Of a DNA stretch of 64,000 nucleotides, positions 8,711-17,323 are shown piece after piece. This DNA comes from ENR-C20 sp942493145 (GTDB lineage: Bacteria; Bacillota; Clostridia; Acetivibrionales; DTU013). The stretch lies in NCBI GenBank assembly GCA_942493145.1, contig OW818679.1, forward strand, positions 1,612,001 through 1,676,000, written 5' to 3'. The notes under the pieces were generated by a model. It was given only the letters and a program-made list of their open reading frames with translations. It was not told the origin of the DNA and did no database searches. Numbering within the stretch: the stretch's first letter is position 1; each line of letters starts with the position of its first letter. The position numbers were made by a program, and so were the translations under genes.

Positions 8711-9017
8711 ACAGTATCAGCGAAAGATTTTTACTCTTGTCGCCGTCGTTTTCATGTGCAGATGCACAAAACAAGGCTGTGCGCGGACGGCATGTATGTG
8801 CCCTATGACGATGTTAAGACAAGTTTAAGATGCTAAACTATTAACAATAGAGCATGCTGGTGAAATATATAGTCTAAATAGCATGGTGCCTTTGATAATC
8901 CAGGTTGACATCTGATACTTATGCCGGCGAGAAAGCCGCTATGGTTATGTATAAACAAAGTTTGGTTAGTCGAATAGACCTAATTAGATATCAATTATAT
9001 GAAAGGGGTTAAAAAGA
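8711..9017. other. Intergenic region before solute-binding protein gene
   Basis: About 307 bp without a gene. One frame around 8750-8835 reads as a short protein-like stretch (HVQMHKTRLCADGMY and on to a TAA) with no start, possibly the tail of a lost gene. A TTGACA occurs at 8905-8910 but has no matching -10 at 16-18 bp. AGGGG at about 9004 is the ribosome site of the next gene. I see no convincing terminator. Confidence 0.4.
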
Positions 9018-10652
9018 ATGAAAAAGGTACTGATTCTATTTCTCTCATTGGGCATGATCCTTAGCGTTATTAGTGGTTGTTCCACTGCCGCCACCAAGAA
9101 TACCGGTGTGGCTGCCGCATCGACTGTTAGTGCGGAGGCTGCTGTAACAGCAAGTACGGCCGCCACCTCTCAGCCACAAGGGAGCGCAGCTGCGACCGTA
9201 ACGGCTAAGAAAGGTGGAGAATTGAAAATCATCGTCAAAAAGTCCCCCGTTTCCTTCGGTTATCCTCCCAAGTGCGCCGGTGGTGACAGAGATACTGTTG
9301 ATGCGCTGTTCGATCGTCTGCTGGCTGTTGATGATAAAGGAGAATATCAGCCTGCATTGGCTACCAGCTGGAAGTTTTCTGAAGATGGTAAAACCTTAAC
9401 TTTTAAATTAAGAGAAGGTGTCAAGTTCCATGATGGGACAGATTTCAACGCGGAAGCTGTCAAGTTTAACATTGATGCACTAATTCCGCCCCAGTCCACG
9501 CTCCTGGCCGGCATTTCATCGGTTGACGTGATTGATAATTTTAACGTTAAGATTAATCTTGAAGCATACAACAACATGATCCTTTACCAGCTCGCATCCG
9601 CTTATGAGTGTTTTATGTACTCTCCCACCGCGTTTAAAGCTAATGGAGTGGATTGGATGATCACTCACCCAGTAGGCACTGGTCCTTTCAAATTTGACAG
9701 CATAGAAAAAGACACGTATGTGAAGCTGGTCAAGAATCCCAACTACTGGAACGAAGGTCTGCCGTATCTGGACAGCATCACCTGGCTCGTCATAAACGAC
9801 GGCATGACGCAGCAGCTCACCTTTAAGTCCGGTCAGGCAGATGGTATTTTTGGCGTTTCAGCAAGCGTCGCCTCTACTTTGAAAGCTGAGGGTGCCATTA
9901 TAAAGTCTGCCCCGGGTACTCTTCAGGCAATATGCTTTGATACTGTGAATAACCCGGCTCTGGCTGACGTGAGGGTAAGAGAAGCCATCGAATACGCAAT
10001 AGATAAGAAAGCCATCTGCGAAGGCCCCGGCTTCGGCGAGTATGAGCCGATTTACCAGGTAGTTCCCAGCAGCTCTGCGGCATATAACAAGGAGTGCGAG
10101 GCCAGAATCTATAATCCTGAGAAGGCAAAGAAACTGCTGGCAGAAGCCGGATATGCAAACGGTTTAACAATTGACTGTTGGTTCCTTGAATCTTACTGGA
10201 AAGATGGCGTAGCTGCTATTCAGGCAAGTTTGGCTCAGTCTGGTATCACTCTCAACATTACTTACGGAAACTCGGCCGCTTATAACGCTATTAGAGCTGC
10301 TGGCAAAATTAATGCCGGTACTGCTTCCCAGATGAACCTGGTCTGGAACGCCAATCCTCTCTTCACCATGGACTTCTATTGGAAGGCCAAGCCCGCTCAT
10401 TTCAACTTTATCAAGACTCCCGCAGAATGCGATGAACTGCTGAAGAAGGCAAAAGCAACCATGGATCAGAATGAGACCAATAAGATTTGCCAGCAGATTA
10501 CCAAGATTCTGTATGAAGATGAAACCATCATTCCACTTTGGGTCAACCCGCAGATAGTTGTCTTGAGCAAGGACGTTAAGAATGACGGCTTCTTTATCAA
10601 TGGGGATTCCAGCAATATCACTCTTGGTGATAACACCTGGTTGGACAGATAA
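9018..10652 (+). CDS. ABC transporter substrate-binding lipoprotein, family 5 (peptide type)
   Basis: 544 residues. A lipoprotein signal peptide ends in VISGC with the lipidated Cys21, followed by an Ala/Thr/Ser-rich linker and a solute-binding family 5 domain (DALFDRLLAVDDKGEYQPAL, LREGVKFHDGTDFNAEAVKFN, PVGTGPFKF, and a C-terminal ETNKICQQITKILYEDE). Such proteins bind peptides, nickel or other small solutes outside the membrane and deliver them to Dpp/Opp-type permeases. The matching permease and ATPase genes are probably those ending at 1204, with the catabolic cluster in between, so the imported solute may be the substrate of that cluster. ATG 9018 follows AAAGGGG. Confidence 0.92.
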   Translation: MKKVLILFLSLGMILSVISGCSTAATKNTGVAAASTVSAEAAVTASTAATSQPQGSAAATVTAKKGGELKIIVKKSPVSFGYPPKCAGGDRDTVDALFDRLLAVDDKGEYQPALATSWKFSEDGKTLTFKLREGVKFHDGTDFNAEAVKFNIDALIPPQSTLLAGISSVDVIDNFNVKINLEAYNNMILYQLASAYECFMYSPTAFKANGVDWMITHPVGTGPFKFDSIEKDTYVKLVKNPNYWNEGLPYLDSITWLVINDGMTQQLTFKSGQADGIFGVSASVASTLKAEGAIIKSAPGTLQAICFDTVNNPALADVRVREAIEYAIDKKAICEGPGFGEYEPIYQVVPSSSAAYNKECEARIYNPEKAKKLLAEAGYANGLTIDCWFLESYWKDGVAAIQASLAQSGITLNITYGNSAAYNAIRAAGKINAGTASQMNLVWNANPLFTMDFYWKAKPAHFNFIKTPAECDELLKKAKATMDQNETNKICQQITKILYEDETIIPLWVNPQIVVLSKDVKNDGFFINGDSSNITLGDNTWLDR

Positions 10653-10740
10653 CCCTAATTCATCAGCAGTAATTTGAATATATTCAGAATTCATTCGTAC
10701 GATTCAGAGTATATTTAAATAACAATTTCGAGAATAGCGA

Positions 10741-10780
10741 AGCGAAGAATAATTCTATTATCACAGGATTATTCTTCGCT
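10741..10780 (+). terminator. Rho-independent-type hairpin after the solute-binding protein gene
   Basis: A perfect 13-bp stem (AGCGAAGAATAAT at 10741-10753 with its complement at 10768-10780) and a 14-nt loop, followed by ATATTTTA. It ends transcription from 9018 and separates it from the MFS gene. Confidence 0.65.
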
Positions 10781-10874
10781 ATATTTTAGAGGAATATATG
10801 GCTCTATGTCAAGCGTTGGAACGCTTAATCGATGATAATGAAAGAGTTCCGGTCAAACATATGTATGGGGAATA

Positions 10875-12104
10875 ATGAAAATGTGTGTAATGAATAAAAA
10901 CCATGCTTTATCCAATGTTAGTCAAAAAATTTGGAACAAAAAATTTATAAACATATTTACGATGAATGTTATTTTGAGTATGGGACAGTTTATGATGAAT
11001 ACCCTGCTTCCGAAATATGTAGAACATTTAGGGGCAACCGCCACAATTGTTGGGATGGTGTCTGGCATCTTTGCGGTAACAGCTCTTGGCGTTCGTCCGA
11101 TCGTCGGCCCGGCAACAAGCTATTTCAGGAAAAATCGATTACTGGCGGCAACTATTGGCTTGATTCTTCTATCTTTCATTATTTATGGATTTGCGGGCAA
11201 TATACCAATGATAATTATTGGACGCTTGCTCCACGGCATGGGAATGGGTTTTCTTGCACCGATTACCCTGGCATTGGCCAGTAACACTTTGCCAAGCGAT
11301 AAGATGGCTTCGGGAATAGGCGTTTTTTCTTTAGCCCAGGCCATTTCTACTGCGGTTGGACCAACTGTCGGTCTGAAATTGCAAAATAATCTTGGCTATA
11401 ATAAAACATTTTTTATTCTTGCTGCACTGATGTGTGTTGTTCTTGTGCTTTCACTGAGGCTGGAAACAGATGAACCCAACCGTGCAGAAGGCTTCAAAAT
11501 ATCCCTGTACAATATGATCGATCTAGATGTGATTGTTCCTGCATTCATAATGTTTTTTCTGGGAGGGACATATTCCTGTATTGGTACCTTTATAGTAATA
11601 TACGGAGAGGCTTGCGGAGTTAAAGAAATTGGACTTTTTTTTACGACCTATGCAGTTTGCCTTTTATTTACTCGTCCTTTCAGTGGGAAAATTTCAGACA
11701 AATATGGTATGGATAAGATAATGATTCCCGGAATAATCATATTCGCCCTTTCTTTCTTCATTATAGGCTTTTCGCATTCTTTGCCTATGTTTATACTTGC
11801 GGGGGTGTTTTCTGCGTTCGGGTATGGCATTTGCCAACCTTCAATGCAAACTCTTTGCATGCGGCTTGTCCCGAAAGAAAGACGCAGTGTGGCGAGTAAT
11901 ACGAGTTATATAGGGCAGGATACGGGAATCCTTATAATACCAACCCTGGCAGGATCGATTGTGACGTTTGTGCAGAATACCGGTGGGGATAAAATATATG
12001 GATATGCGGTTATGTATCGGGTAATGATTATTCCTATACTGATTGGGCTTATCATCTTTTTAGTCAGAAGAAAAGAATTGATAGCAAAATGCAAAGAACT
12101 GTAG
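10875..12104 (+). CDS. MFS transporter
   Basis: 409 residues with about 12 hydrophobic segments in two blocks of six. The loop between TM2 and TM3 has the MFS-type GVRPIVGPATSYFRKNRLL, and the equivalent in the second half reads FTRPFSGKISDKYGMDK. GRLLHGMGMGF is the TM4 motif of drug or metabolite exporters. It probably moves an organic metabolite or drug across the membrane; substrate unknown. It stands between the peptide-type binding protein and the aromatic-acid genes on the opposite strand. ATG 10875 follows TGGGGAATA; a second in-frame ATG lies 5 codons later. Confidence 0.85.
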   Translation: MKMCVMNKNHALSNVSQKIWNKKFINIFTMNVILSMGQFMMNTLLPKYVEHLGATATIVGMVSGIFAVTALGVRPIVGPATSYFRKNRLLAATIGLILLSFIIYGFAGNIPMIIIGRLLHGMGMGFLAPITLALASNTLPSDKMASGIGVFSLAQAISTAVGPTVGLKLQNNLGYNKTFFILAALMCVVLVLSLRLETDEPNRAEGFKISLYNMIDLDVIVPAFIMFFLGGTYSCIGTFIVIYGEACGVKEIGLFFTTYAVCLLFTRPFSGKISDKYGMDKIMIPGIIIFALSFFIIGFSHSLPMFILAGVFSAFGYGICQPSMQTLCMRLVPKERRSVASNTSYIGQDTGILIIPTLAGSIVTFVQNTGGDKIYGYAVMYRVMIIPILIGLIIFLVRRKELIAKCKEL

Positions 12105-12171
12105 GTTAAAAGAAAAGAATCATTTTGTTGATATCTGAAAACGACTTATTAGATTCTTTGCAAGCCTTGCC

Positions 12172-12345
12172 GATCAAGCTCCAAGAGAGTACTATTTACA
12201 ATATAAAGCGGGTAATGACCTGCAGATGCCAGGGTGTCAGCAGAATGTGGATGATATTGTAAATGTAGTAAGTGAAGGAGCGCTTTCATTAGGAGAGTTG
12301 CAGTATTGTGCACTGAATATTCTTAAGGTTCTCTCGAAATCCCTT
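12172..12345 (+). pseudogene. Remnant of a glycoside hydrolase family 3 beta-glucosidase (C-terminal part)
   Basis: The frame at 12172-12345 reads DQAPREYYLQYKAGNDLQMP then G..IVNVVSEGALSLGELQ and NILKVL. AGNDLQMP and the following helix pattern are characteristic of the end of the first catalytic domain of GH3 beta-glucosidases. There is no start, an in-frame stop lies upstream at 12136-12138, and the similarity stops after LKVL, so this is a leftover of about 58 codons. It indicates past loss of a plant-polysaccharide or glucoside enzyme here. Confidence 0.55.
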
Positions 12346-12402
12346 TCATACAACTCACTCCTGGGGATTGTGTGTACGAAGGTGTACGCTTCATCTCCAC
12401 CC

Positions 12403-12455
12403 AAATATGGAAAAGACCTATTCGTGAGAATAGGTTTTTCCATATTTCTGCTTTT
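12403..12455 (+). terminator. Long hairpin, terminator-like
   Basis: AAATATGGAAAAGACCTATTC (12403-12423) pairs with 12428-12447 over 20 bp with one bulged G and a GTGA loop; CTGCTTTTGTTG follows. It could act for either strand; on the minus strand it lies downstream of the HpaB-like gene. Confidence 0.5.
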
Positions 12456-12468
12456 GTTGTAAGGAAGG

Positions 12469-12544
12469 GGATCGAACCTGGCGGCTTCGAGCGTTAAGAA
12501 GACGTGCTAAATGCACGTCTTTAGCGAAGAAGTACGGAGCCAGG
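12469..12544. repeat. Nested inverted-repeat element of unknown kind
   Basis: Three nested helices can be drawn: CCTGGC (12477-12482) with GCCAGG (12539-12544), CTTCG (12485-12489) with CGAAG (12525-12529), and AAGACGTGC (12499-12507) with GCACGTCTT (12513-12521). GATCGAACC at the left edge resembles a tRNA T-loop complement, but no tRNA can be folded. It may be a structured RNA or the end of a lost mobile element, or a 3' structure of the minus-strand gene starting at 14062. Confidence 0.4.
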
Positions 12545-12571
12545 ACGACAGTTCTCGTGACATTGCGCATC

Positions 12572-14062
12572 CTAAAATTTCTGGGGAAAAGCAGGAAGAC
12601 CGTCAAATAGAGGATGTCCTTTTTCATTCTTGATTCTCGCTGCTCTCATAGCCGCCGCCTTGTATCGGTCATAATCGGCCAAACTGGAAATAGAGATTTT
12701 TTGGGCTTGTAATGAGCCTTCCGCATGAATGGTAAGAACATCTTCGTAGCAGGAGGTCAGATCCTTTATCAGCTTCATCATCTTAATTCTGTTTTCAGTT
12801 GGGACGCCGTCCTTGCCGCCAAGATATTTATCCAATATATCGTGCGTTTCAGGGTTCATATAATCTTTGGCCGATGGTACGGTGACCATGATTCCGCCCG
12901 TGAGATCCTGAATATATTTGGTTGCCTGATGCCAATTGTCAGCAAAATAGTATTTGCAGATGTTGGCAATCATGGGATTTGGATATGAATATCCGGTATC
13001 CTCGTCTGTAATACAATGCTCAACAGCAGTGTTTCCAAGGATCTCTACAGTTTCAGCAAACATAACGAGCTGTGTCAAATATTCTTTAACATGTGGTGCT
13101 TTGGAAATCCCGTTATACTCAGCCATTAATATTGCGGATCCTGTAAACAGCTCGAGTTCTATAGCTTTGTAAGTCTCGGCGCTCAGACGATGGAAATTGG
13201 CGAACATAATTGCCACTTCGCCGGCAAATTCCCATTCTCCTTTTAAGAATATACGTTCATTCGGAATAAATACATTTTCAAAAGCGACTATAGCGTCGTT
13301 GATATAAACGCTGCCAGAAATCGGCTTGTCCATAAGATCAAAATCTATATTAAGCTCTGGTTCTGTGGAGATCATAGTTATCCCCTCGGCATTAGCAGGA
13401 ATAGCAAAAGCAACTGCATAGTCCCTGTCATCTTTCTTCATGGCCCGGCAGGGAGCTACTAAGATTTCGTTGCAGGCGGGAGCTTGACTGATATGAGCCT
13501 TGCAGCCGCTGACGATAATTCCATCCGCTCTTTCTTCCACGATACGCACATAAAAATCTTTATGCTGTTTCTGCTGTGAAGGAATAAGGCTCCGATCACC
13601 CTTAACGTCAGTTAAGGCCATGGCGAATGCCAAATCGTTTTTTTGTAAGTGTTTACGGTAGGCTTGTATATTTGCGGCATAATGAGTGCCATATTTTTTG
13701 TCAACTTTCGGAGCTACTGTTGTAAGTGCGTTCAAACCATCCTTGGCAACAAATTTTGCCCCTGGGGGCTTGCCAAATGTGGTGCGGGCCCATAGCTTAA
13801 CAACTTCACGAAGCCTTAGAAGATCCTCTCTGGTGCGTTGCGGTTGTAAAGAAAAAGCAACTCTATCACCGTCTTTGTCAATATCAGTAAGTAAATCCTG
13901 AAATTTCGGATCATTGCTCAGGACGTAATCCATTGCAACCCAATCATTACAAATGTTCAAAATTGGGTGCGTAGTAACATCTTCTACTCTTTTTCCTTCA
14001 ATATAGACAACTCTTCCATCTCTAAGGCTTTCCAGGTATTGTTGCGGAGTTTTAAGTGCCAT
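12572..14062 (-). CDS. HpaB / 4-hydroxybutyryl-CoA dehydratase family flavoprotein
   Basis: 496 residues of the 4-hydroxyphenylacetate 3-hydroxylase (HpaB) family, with an acyl-CoA-dehydrogenase-like FAD fold. Visible segments: TPQQYLESLRDGRVVYIEG at the N-terminus, DRSLIPSQQKQHKDFYVRI, ISGSVYINDAIVAFENVFIP and FANFHRLSAETYK. The anaerobic relative AbfD binds a [4Fe-4S] cluster with Cys99, Cys103, His292 and Cys299. Here His291 is kept, but the other positions are not cysteine (KPPGAK at 98-103, Tyr298), so it is not a standard AbfD dehydratase. The alternative HpaB monooxygenase role needs oxygen and a flavin reductase, neither evident here. Probably an aromatic- or acyl-modifying flavoenzyme; neighbour of the LigM-like gene. 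RBS AAAGGATG precedes ATG 14062. Confidence 0.8.
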   Translation of the reverse strand: MALKTPQQYLESLRDGRVVYIEGKRVEDVTTHPILNICNDWVAMDYVLSNDPKFQDLLTDIDKDGDRVAFSLQPQRTREDLLRLREVVKLWARTTFGKPPGAKFVAKDGLNALTTVAPKVDKKYGTHYAANIQAYRKHLQKNDLAFAMALTDVKGDRSLIPSQQKQHKDFYVRIVEERADGIIVSGCKAHISQAPACNEILVAPCRAMKKDDRDYAVAFAIPANAEGITMISTEPELNIDFDLMDKPISGSVYINDAIVAFENVFIPNERIFLKGEWEFAGEVAIMFANFHRLSAETYKAIELELFTGSAILMAEYNGISKAPHVKEYLTQLVMFAETVEILGNTAVEHCITDEDTGYSYPNPMIANICKYYFADNWHQATKYIQDLTGGIMVTVPSAKDYMNPETHDILDKYLGGKDGVPTENRIKMMKLIKDLTSCYEDVLTIHAEGSLQAQKISISSLADYDRYKAAAMRAARIKNEKGHPLFDGLPAFPQKF

Positions 14063-14221
14063 CTTATTTCATCCTTTCCTTTCAATTTGGTTTTATTTGG
14101 TATATTATTAACGCATCGCTTATTAATTATTCTCTTCCAAACATGCGGAAAAGAGGGCTCGTTATCAAAACGGTACCGCAGCGGTCCATACAGGGACGGG
14201 CGAAATACATAGCTCAGGCCG

Positions 14222-14440
14222 GCGTTCGGTAAGGCTTGTGACTCACATCTATTCAGCAAAAATACTTTTGTACTACTTAATGGATTTATTAAAAAATCAG
14301 AAAAGACTCCGAAGAGAGAGCTAGAAAGGGCTAAACGTTATATGGATGATAGCAGCCAGCAGAGCCATGCGGGTTTTTATGGAAGAATTTCTGCAAAGGC
14401 AATCAAATGTCGACGAATCATAACTATTAACTATGTTTAA
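14222..14440 (+). pseudogene. Remnant of a HigB/RelE-type toxin (phage Gp49-like)
   Basis: The frame reads FVLLNGFIKKSEKTPKRELE then RAKRYMDD, the typical C-terminal motif of the HigB-like toxin family (LLHGFxKKTxKTPxxEIxxA). There is no start and the similarity ends after about 14346; the frame runs on to TAA 14438-14440. No antitoxin follows, so the module is dead. Confidence 0.55.
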
Positions 14441-14461
14441 TATAGAATACATTCATTATAC

Positions 14462-14499
14462 AAAACCCTTATATCAACTATTATTGATATAAGGGTTTT
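14462..14499 (-). terminator. Hairpin terminator after the LigM-like gene
   Basis: A perfect 16-bp stem (AAAACCCTTATATCAA, 14462-14477, with 14484-14499) and a 6-nt loop. On the minus strand the stem ends in TTTTGTAT. It lies 80 bp past the stop of the gene at 14577 and separates it from the HpaB-like gene, which therefore needs its own promoter. Confidence 0.65.
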
Positions 14500-14576
14500 T
14501 GTATTCTTAAAATGGTATACGGCAGAGTGAGAGATGGGCGGCATTAGCTAGCATCTGCTCGATTGAACCGCGCTTC

Positions 14577-15956
14577 TTATTTTTTGTTGATCTGGCAGGG
14601 AATTGTATTGACATCCACGTTCTCATTACGGTTTTCGTTCAAATAGGGGAAACGGGATACTATAGCACGGATTTCCTTTTGCCGGGTTCCGGGATTTCCC
14701 CAGAGGATGGTTACTTCTGTGCCCAATTGGCTGTAAGCAGTATCAATTGAGCAAAGGGATATCATTTTCCGGTAATAATAGCTGTAATTCCGTCCCGAGC
14801 TGATGCCGATAACCTTACCGTCCTTCAACACCTTATCGGCAAAAAAGGTGATATTGCCATGCAGCTGTCCGAAGTGGTTCGGCCCCATGGGCATGTAGTG
14901 ATCGCCAGGCTGGAATTCCGAGGCATATACGTCGATGATGTCTTCAGAATTCCATTCAAGAGTTACCATTGTCCGGGTAGGATTTGCGGCTTCCTTTTCC
15001 AGCGCTGCACGTCCGATAAAATCATGATCAAATTTTACTGCTTTTTCCCATCCCAATTCAATGGGATTGCGGTAGCGAAGGGTTATGTCGTCTCCCATGC
15101 TGCCCTGAAGAGGGAATGAATATCCTGGCATTTTCAAAAATTGCAGAAGCCCCGGATCTTCGCCCCATGCATAAGGGAAATGCATAAAGGATTGGGGGAA
15201 GCCATCTTCCGTATGGTTCAGCTGATAGGCCAGGAATCCAAGCTTGGTGATTCCAAAGGATTCGCCTGCATTCATAAGAGCATTGTATATCATGCGTGCA
15301 TCCACGGGATTGCAATGGACTTCATAAGCAAGAGTTCCTGCCATACCCAACCGTACAATTCGCACCTCAACGTCGTTTATCTTGCTCTTGCGATGCTTTG
15401 CGAATTTAATGTCATGCAAGCATTCACCTGTCGCAGTCTCCAATATTTCCAGCGACCGCGGTCCCCCAAGCTGAAGAGTGCAGAGATCGTTGACAAATTC
15501 GCCGGTGATATTGTATTTGTTACTGGTATAGAGCTTGTATGCAGCATAGGGAGCTAAAAAGAACGTCAGGAATTCTTCTTCATCGATGCGCATCAATACG
15601 CCGTGAGCCATAATATTTCCGCTTTCACCACACATAATGCAGTGCTTCAGTGAGCCGATCGGGAATTTTGCATAGCTGTTGACACTGATATCGGAGAAAA
15701 ATTTAATTGCATCCGGCCCCTTAACCCGGAAAATGGGAGCTGCATTAAGTCCGGCATGAAGATAACAGCTTTTTTTCCATGACATAACTTCCTCGCGCCA
15801 GCCTTTGTACTCATAAGGTACGGCACAGTCGTAACCAAGGCCATATGCTTTACTGTACACATACAGGTCTACCTGAGGGTCGAAGGGTGCAAATACCGGG
15901 AGCGGAAAAGATTTTTCCACCTCGGGTCCGGCATAGGATACATCTTTGCTTTCCAT
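14577..15956 (-). CDS. GcvT-family methyltransferase, LigM/DesA-like (tetrahydrofolate-dependent O-demethylase candidate)
   Basis: 459 residues, longer than glycine-cleavage T protein (~365) and close to LigM/DesA, the tetrahydrofolate-dependent vanillate and syringate O-demethylases (~460-470). Order of motifs: an N-terminal extension, YKGWREEVMSWKKSCYLHAG, FRVKGPDAIKFF (folate-binding T-protein core), LQLGGPRSLEIL, VRLGMAGTLAYEVHC, and the C-terminal barrel domain. These enzymes move a methyl group from an aryl methyl ether to tetrahydrofolate, which an anaerobe can feed into the Wood-Ljungdahl or one-carbon pathway. A LysR gene is divergent 305 bp away, and the HpaB-like gene follows on the same strand. 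A dimethylglycine- or DMSP-type demethylase is the main alternative. ATG 15956 follows AGGAGG. Confidence 0.75.
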   Translation of the reverse strand: MESKDVSYAGPEVEKSFPLPVFAPFDPQVDLYVYSKAYGLGYDCAVPYEYKGWREEVMSWKKSCYLHAGLNAAPIFRVKGPDAIKFFSDISVNSYAKFPIGSLKHCIMCGESGNIMAHGVLMRIDEEEFLTFFLAPYAAYKLYTSNKYNITGEFVNDLCTLQLGGPRSLEILETATGECLHDIKFAKHRKSKINDVEVRIVRLGMAGTLAYEVHCNPVDARMIYNALMNAGESFGITKLGFLAYQLNHTEDGFPQSFMHFPYAWGEDPGLLQFLKMPGYSFPLQGSMGDDITLRYRNPIELGWEKAVKFDHDFIGRAALEKEAANPTRTMVTLEWNSEDIIDVYASEFQPGDHYMPMGPNHFGQLHGNITFFADKVLKDGKVIGISSGRNYSYYYRKMISLCSIDTAYSQLGTEVTILWGNPGTRQKEIRAIVSRFPYLNENRNENVDVNTIPCQINKK

Positions 15957-16261
15957 AAATTACCTCCTGTTTAAATTAATTCGGGAATATCTTAAATAAC
16001 TTTTTATATCACCTCAAACTGCAAATGAATTCTTCATGATGAATATCATATAATTTGATTCACCGGATTGGAAATACCATTTTTAAATTGGTTATTCAAA
16101 AAATGGATTACCAATCGGCACATTGAATTCCCAGTAGCTTTGTAGTAAAATCAAACTGCATCAATAATGATTACTTTTAGATTCGTATATGATCCCACTG
16201 TGTGGAAGATATTACTTGATTTTTATTGCGTTATTTACAAATTAGAGCAATAGGCAAGGTG
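15957..16261. promoter_or_regulatory. Divergent control region with candidate LysR-type operator
   Basis: AT-rich intergenic region between two divergent genes. ACCATTTTTAAATTGGT at 16076-16092 is a near-perfect 17-bp palindrome of the size LysR proteins bind. It is flanked by a wider inverted pair, GATTGG (16066-16071) and CCAATC (16111-16116). Probable site for the adjacent regulator. No clear -35/-10 pair stands out. Confidence 0.45.
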
Positions 16262-17179
16262 ATGTGTTTGGATATTAACCTTTTGAGGGAATTCGTTTGT
16301 GTTGCTAACTGCCTGAATTTTACGATGGCGGCTAAGCAGCTGTATATTTCCCAGCCCGCGTTAACCCGGCATATCAATGCGCTTGAGGAAGAAATCGGCG
16401 TTCAATTGTTGCTGCGTTCCACTCACTCGGTTGAATTGACACCAGTCGCGAAAACTGTTTTGGCAGACTTCATAGATGTAATTGACAGGTACAATGATCT
16501 TAACAAGAAACTGGAATTACTCACAAAAGGACATATAAGTGAACTGCGCTTCGGTACACTGTATTATGGAATTGTTAACTATTATTCTTATCCGCTGATA
16601 AAAACCTTCCGGATCAAATTCCCAGGCATCATTGTGACGGTAGCTTCATGTCAGCCCTCCCAAATCATAAAAAAGCTTGAAGAGAAAGACATCGATATCG
16701 GATTAAGTCTGCACTCACCGTATGCTGAAAGTGCTGAATTTGTATATGTGCCGTTTGTTCGGGAACCATTATATGCCATTGTTATGCCCACCCATCCGTT
16801 TGCCAGGAAAAGAAGCATCTGGGCTGAAGAACTGGCAGAACAACCGGTTATAATGATGAAAACTGAAATTGAGTATGAAAAACATATTCGATCTCTTTTC
16901 AAGCAGCATAGTCTTGAAATGAAAGATGTAATTCTTACAGATCATATTGATACTATGATAATGACATTGGAAGAAACGAATGCTATTTTTATAGGCACAA
17001 AGAATTTAAGTTCATTGCCGAATGCCAATGTTGCTTTTATTGAAATAAACGACAAGGATTTTTTCTATGACGTGAGTCTGGTATATAGGGCGAATAATAG
17101 AAATCCAGCTATCATGAAGATGGTAGAATGCATTAACGATCTGAATTTTACTGCAAACCATAAATCAGACCCGGAATAA
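16262..17179 (+). CDS. LysR family transcriptional regulator
   Basis: 305 residues. The N-terminal winged helix reads INLLREFVCVANCLNFTMAA then QPALTRHINALEEEIGVQLL, the standard LysR DNA-binding region (residues ~3-62). The rest is a periplasmic-binding-protein-like effector domain. ATG 16262 is preferred over the in-frame 16226 because AAGGTG precedes it and the domain starts right after. It is divergent from the LigM-like gene, the usual arrangement for a LysR activator and its target, so it probably responds to an aromatic compound. The effector cannot be told. A terminator follows at 17195. Confidence 0.92.
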   Translation: MCLDINLLREFVCVANCLNFTMAAKQLYISQPALTRHINALEEEIGVQLLLRSTHSVELTPVAKTVLADFIDVIDRYNDLNKKLELLTKGHISELRFGTLYYGIVNYYSYPLIKTFRIKFPGIIVTVASCQPSQIIKKLEEKDIDIGLSLHSPYAESAEFVYVPFVREPLYAIVMPTHPFARKRSIWAEELAEQPVIMMKTEIEYEKHIRSLFKQHSLEMKDVILTDHIDTMIMTLEETNAIFIGTKNLSSLPNANVAFIEINDKDFFYDVSLVYRANNRNPAIMKMVECINDLNFTANHKSDPE

Positions 17180-17194
17180 GGTACTGAAGCATTG

Positions 17195-17231
17195 GCTGCA
17201 ATGAATTAATGTCATCGCAGCTATTTTTTTT
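17195..17231 (+). terminator. Rho-independent terminator after lysR gene
   Basis: GCTGC-A-ATGA pairs with TCAT-C-GCAGC (one mismatch) around a 7-nt loop, followed by TATTTTTTTT. It closes the LysR gene. Confidence 0.75.
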
Positions 17232-17323
17232 GCATAAGCTGATGGATCATCTTTGCTCAACAAAACGAGCTGGATGTAATTCTCATCGGCACATGTGAAG
17301 TGCACATCTTAACACCTTGGTTT

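Noticed and set aside
8905..8910. TTGACA promoter for the solute-binding protein gene
   Set aside because: No acceptable -10 hexamer at 16-18 bp.
12469..12544. tRNA gene on the minus strand
   Set aside because: A T-loop-like GGTTCGATC is present but the T-stem arms do not pair and no acceptor, anticodon or D-arm can be drawn.
12572..14062. 4-hydroxybutyryl-CoA dehydratase (AbfD)
   Set aside because: Family fits, but the cysteines that hold the [4Fe-4S] cluster are missing.
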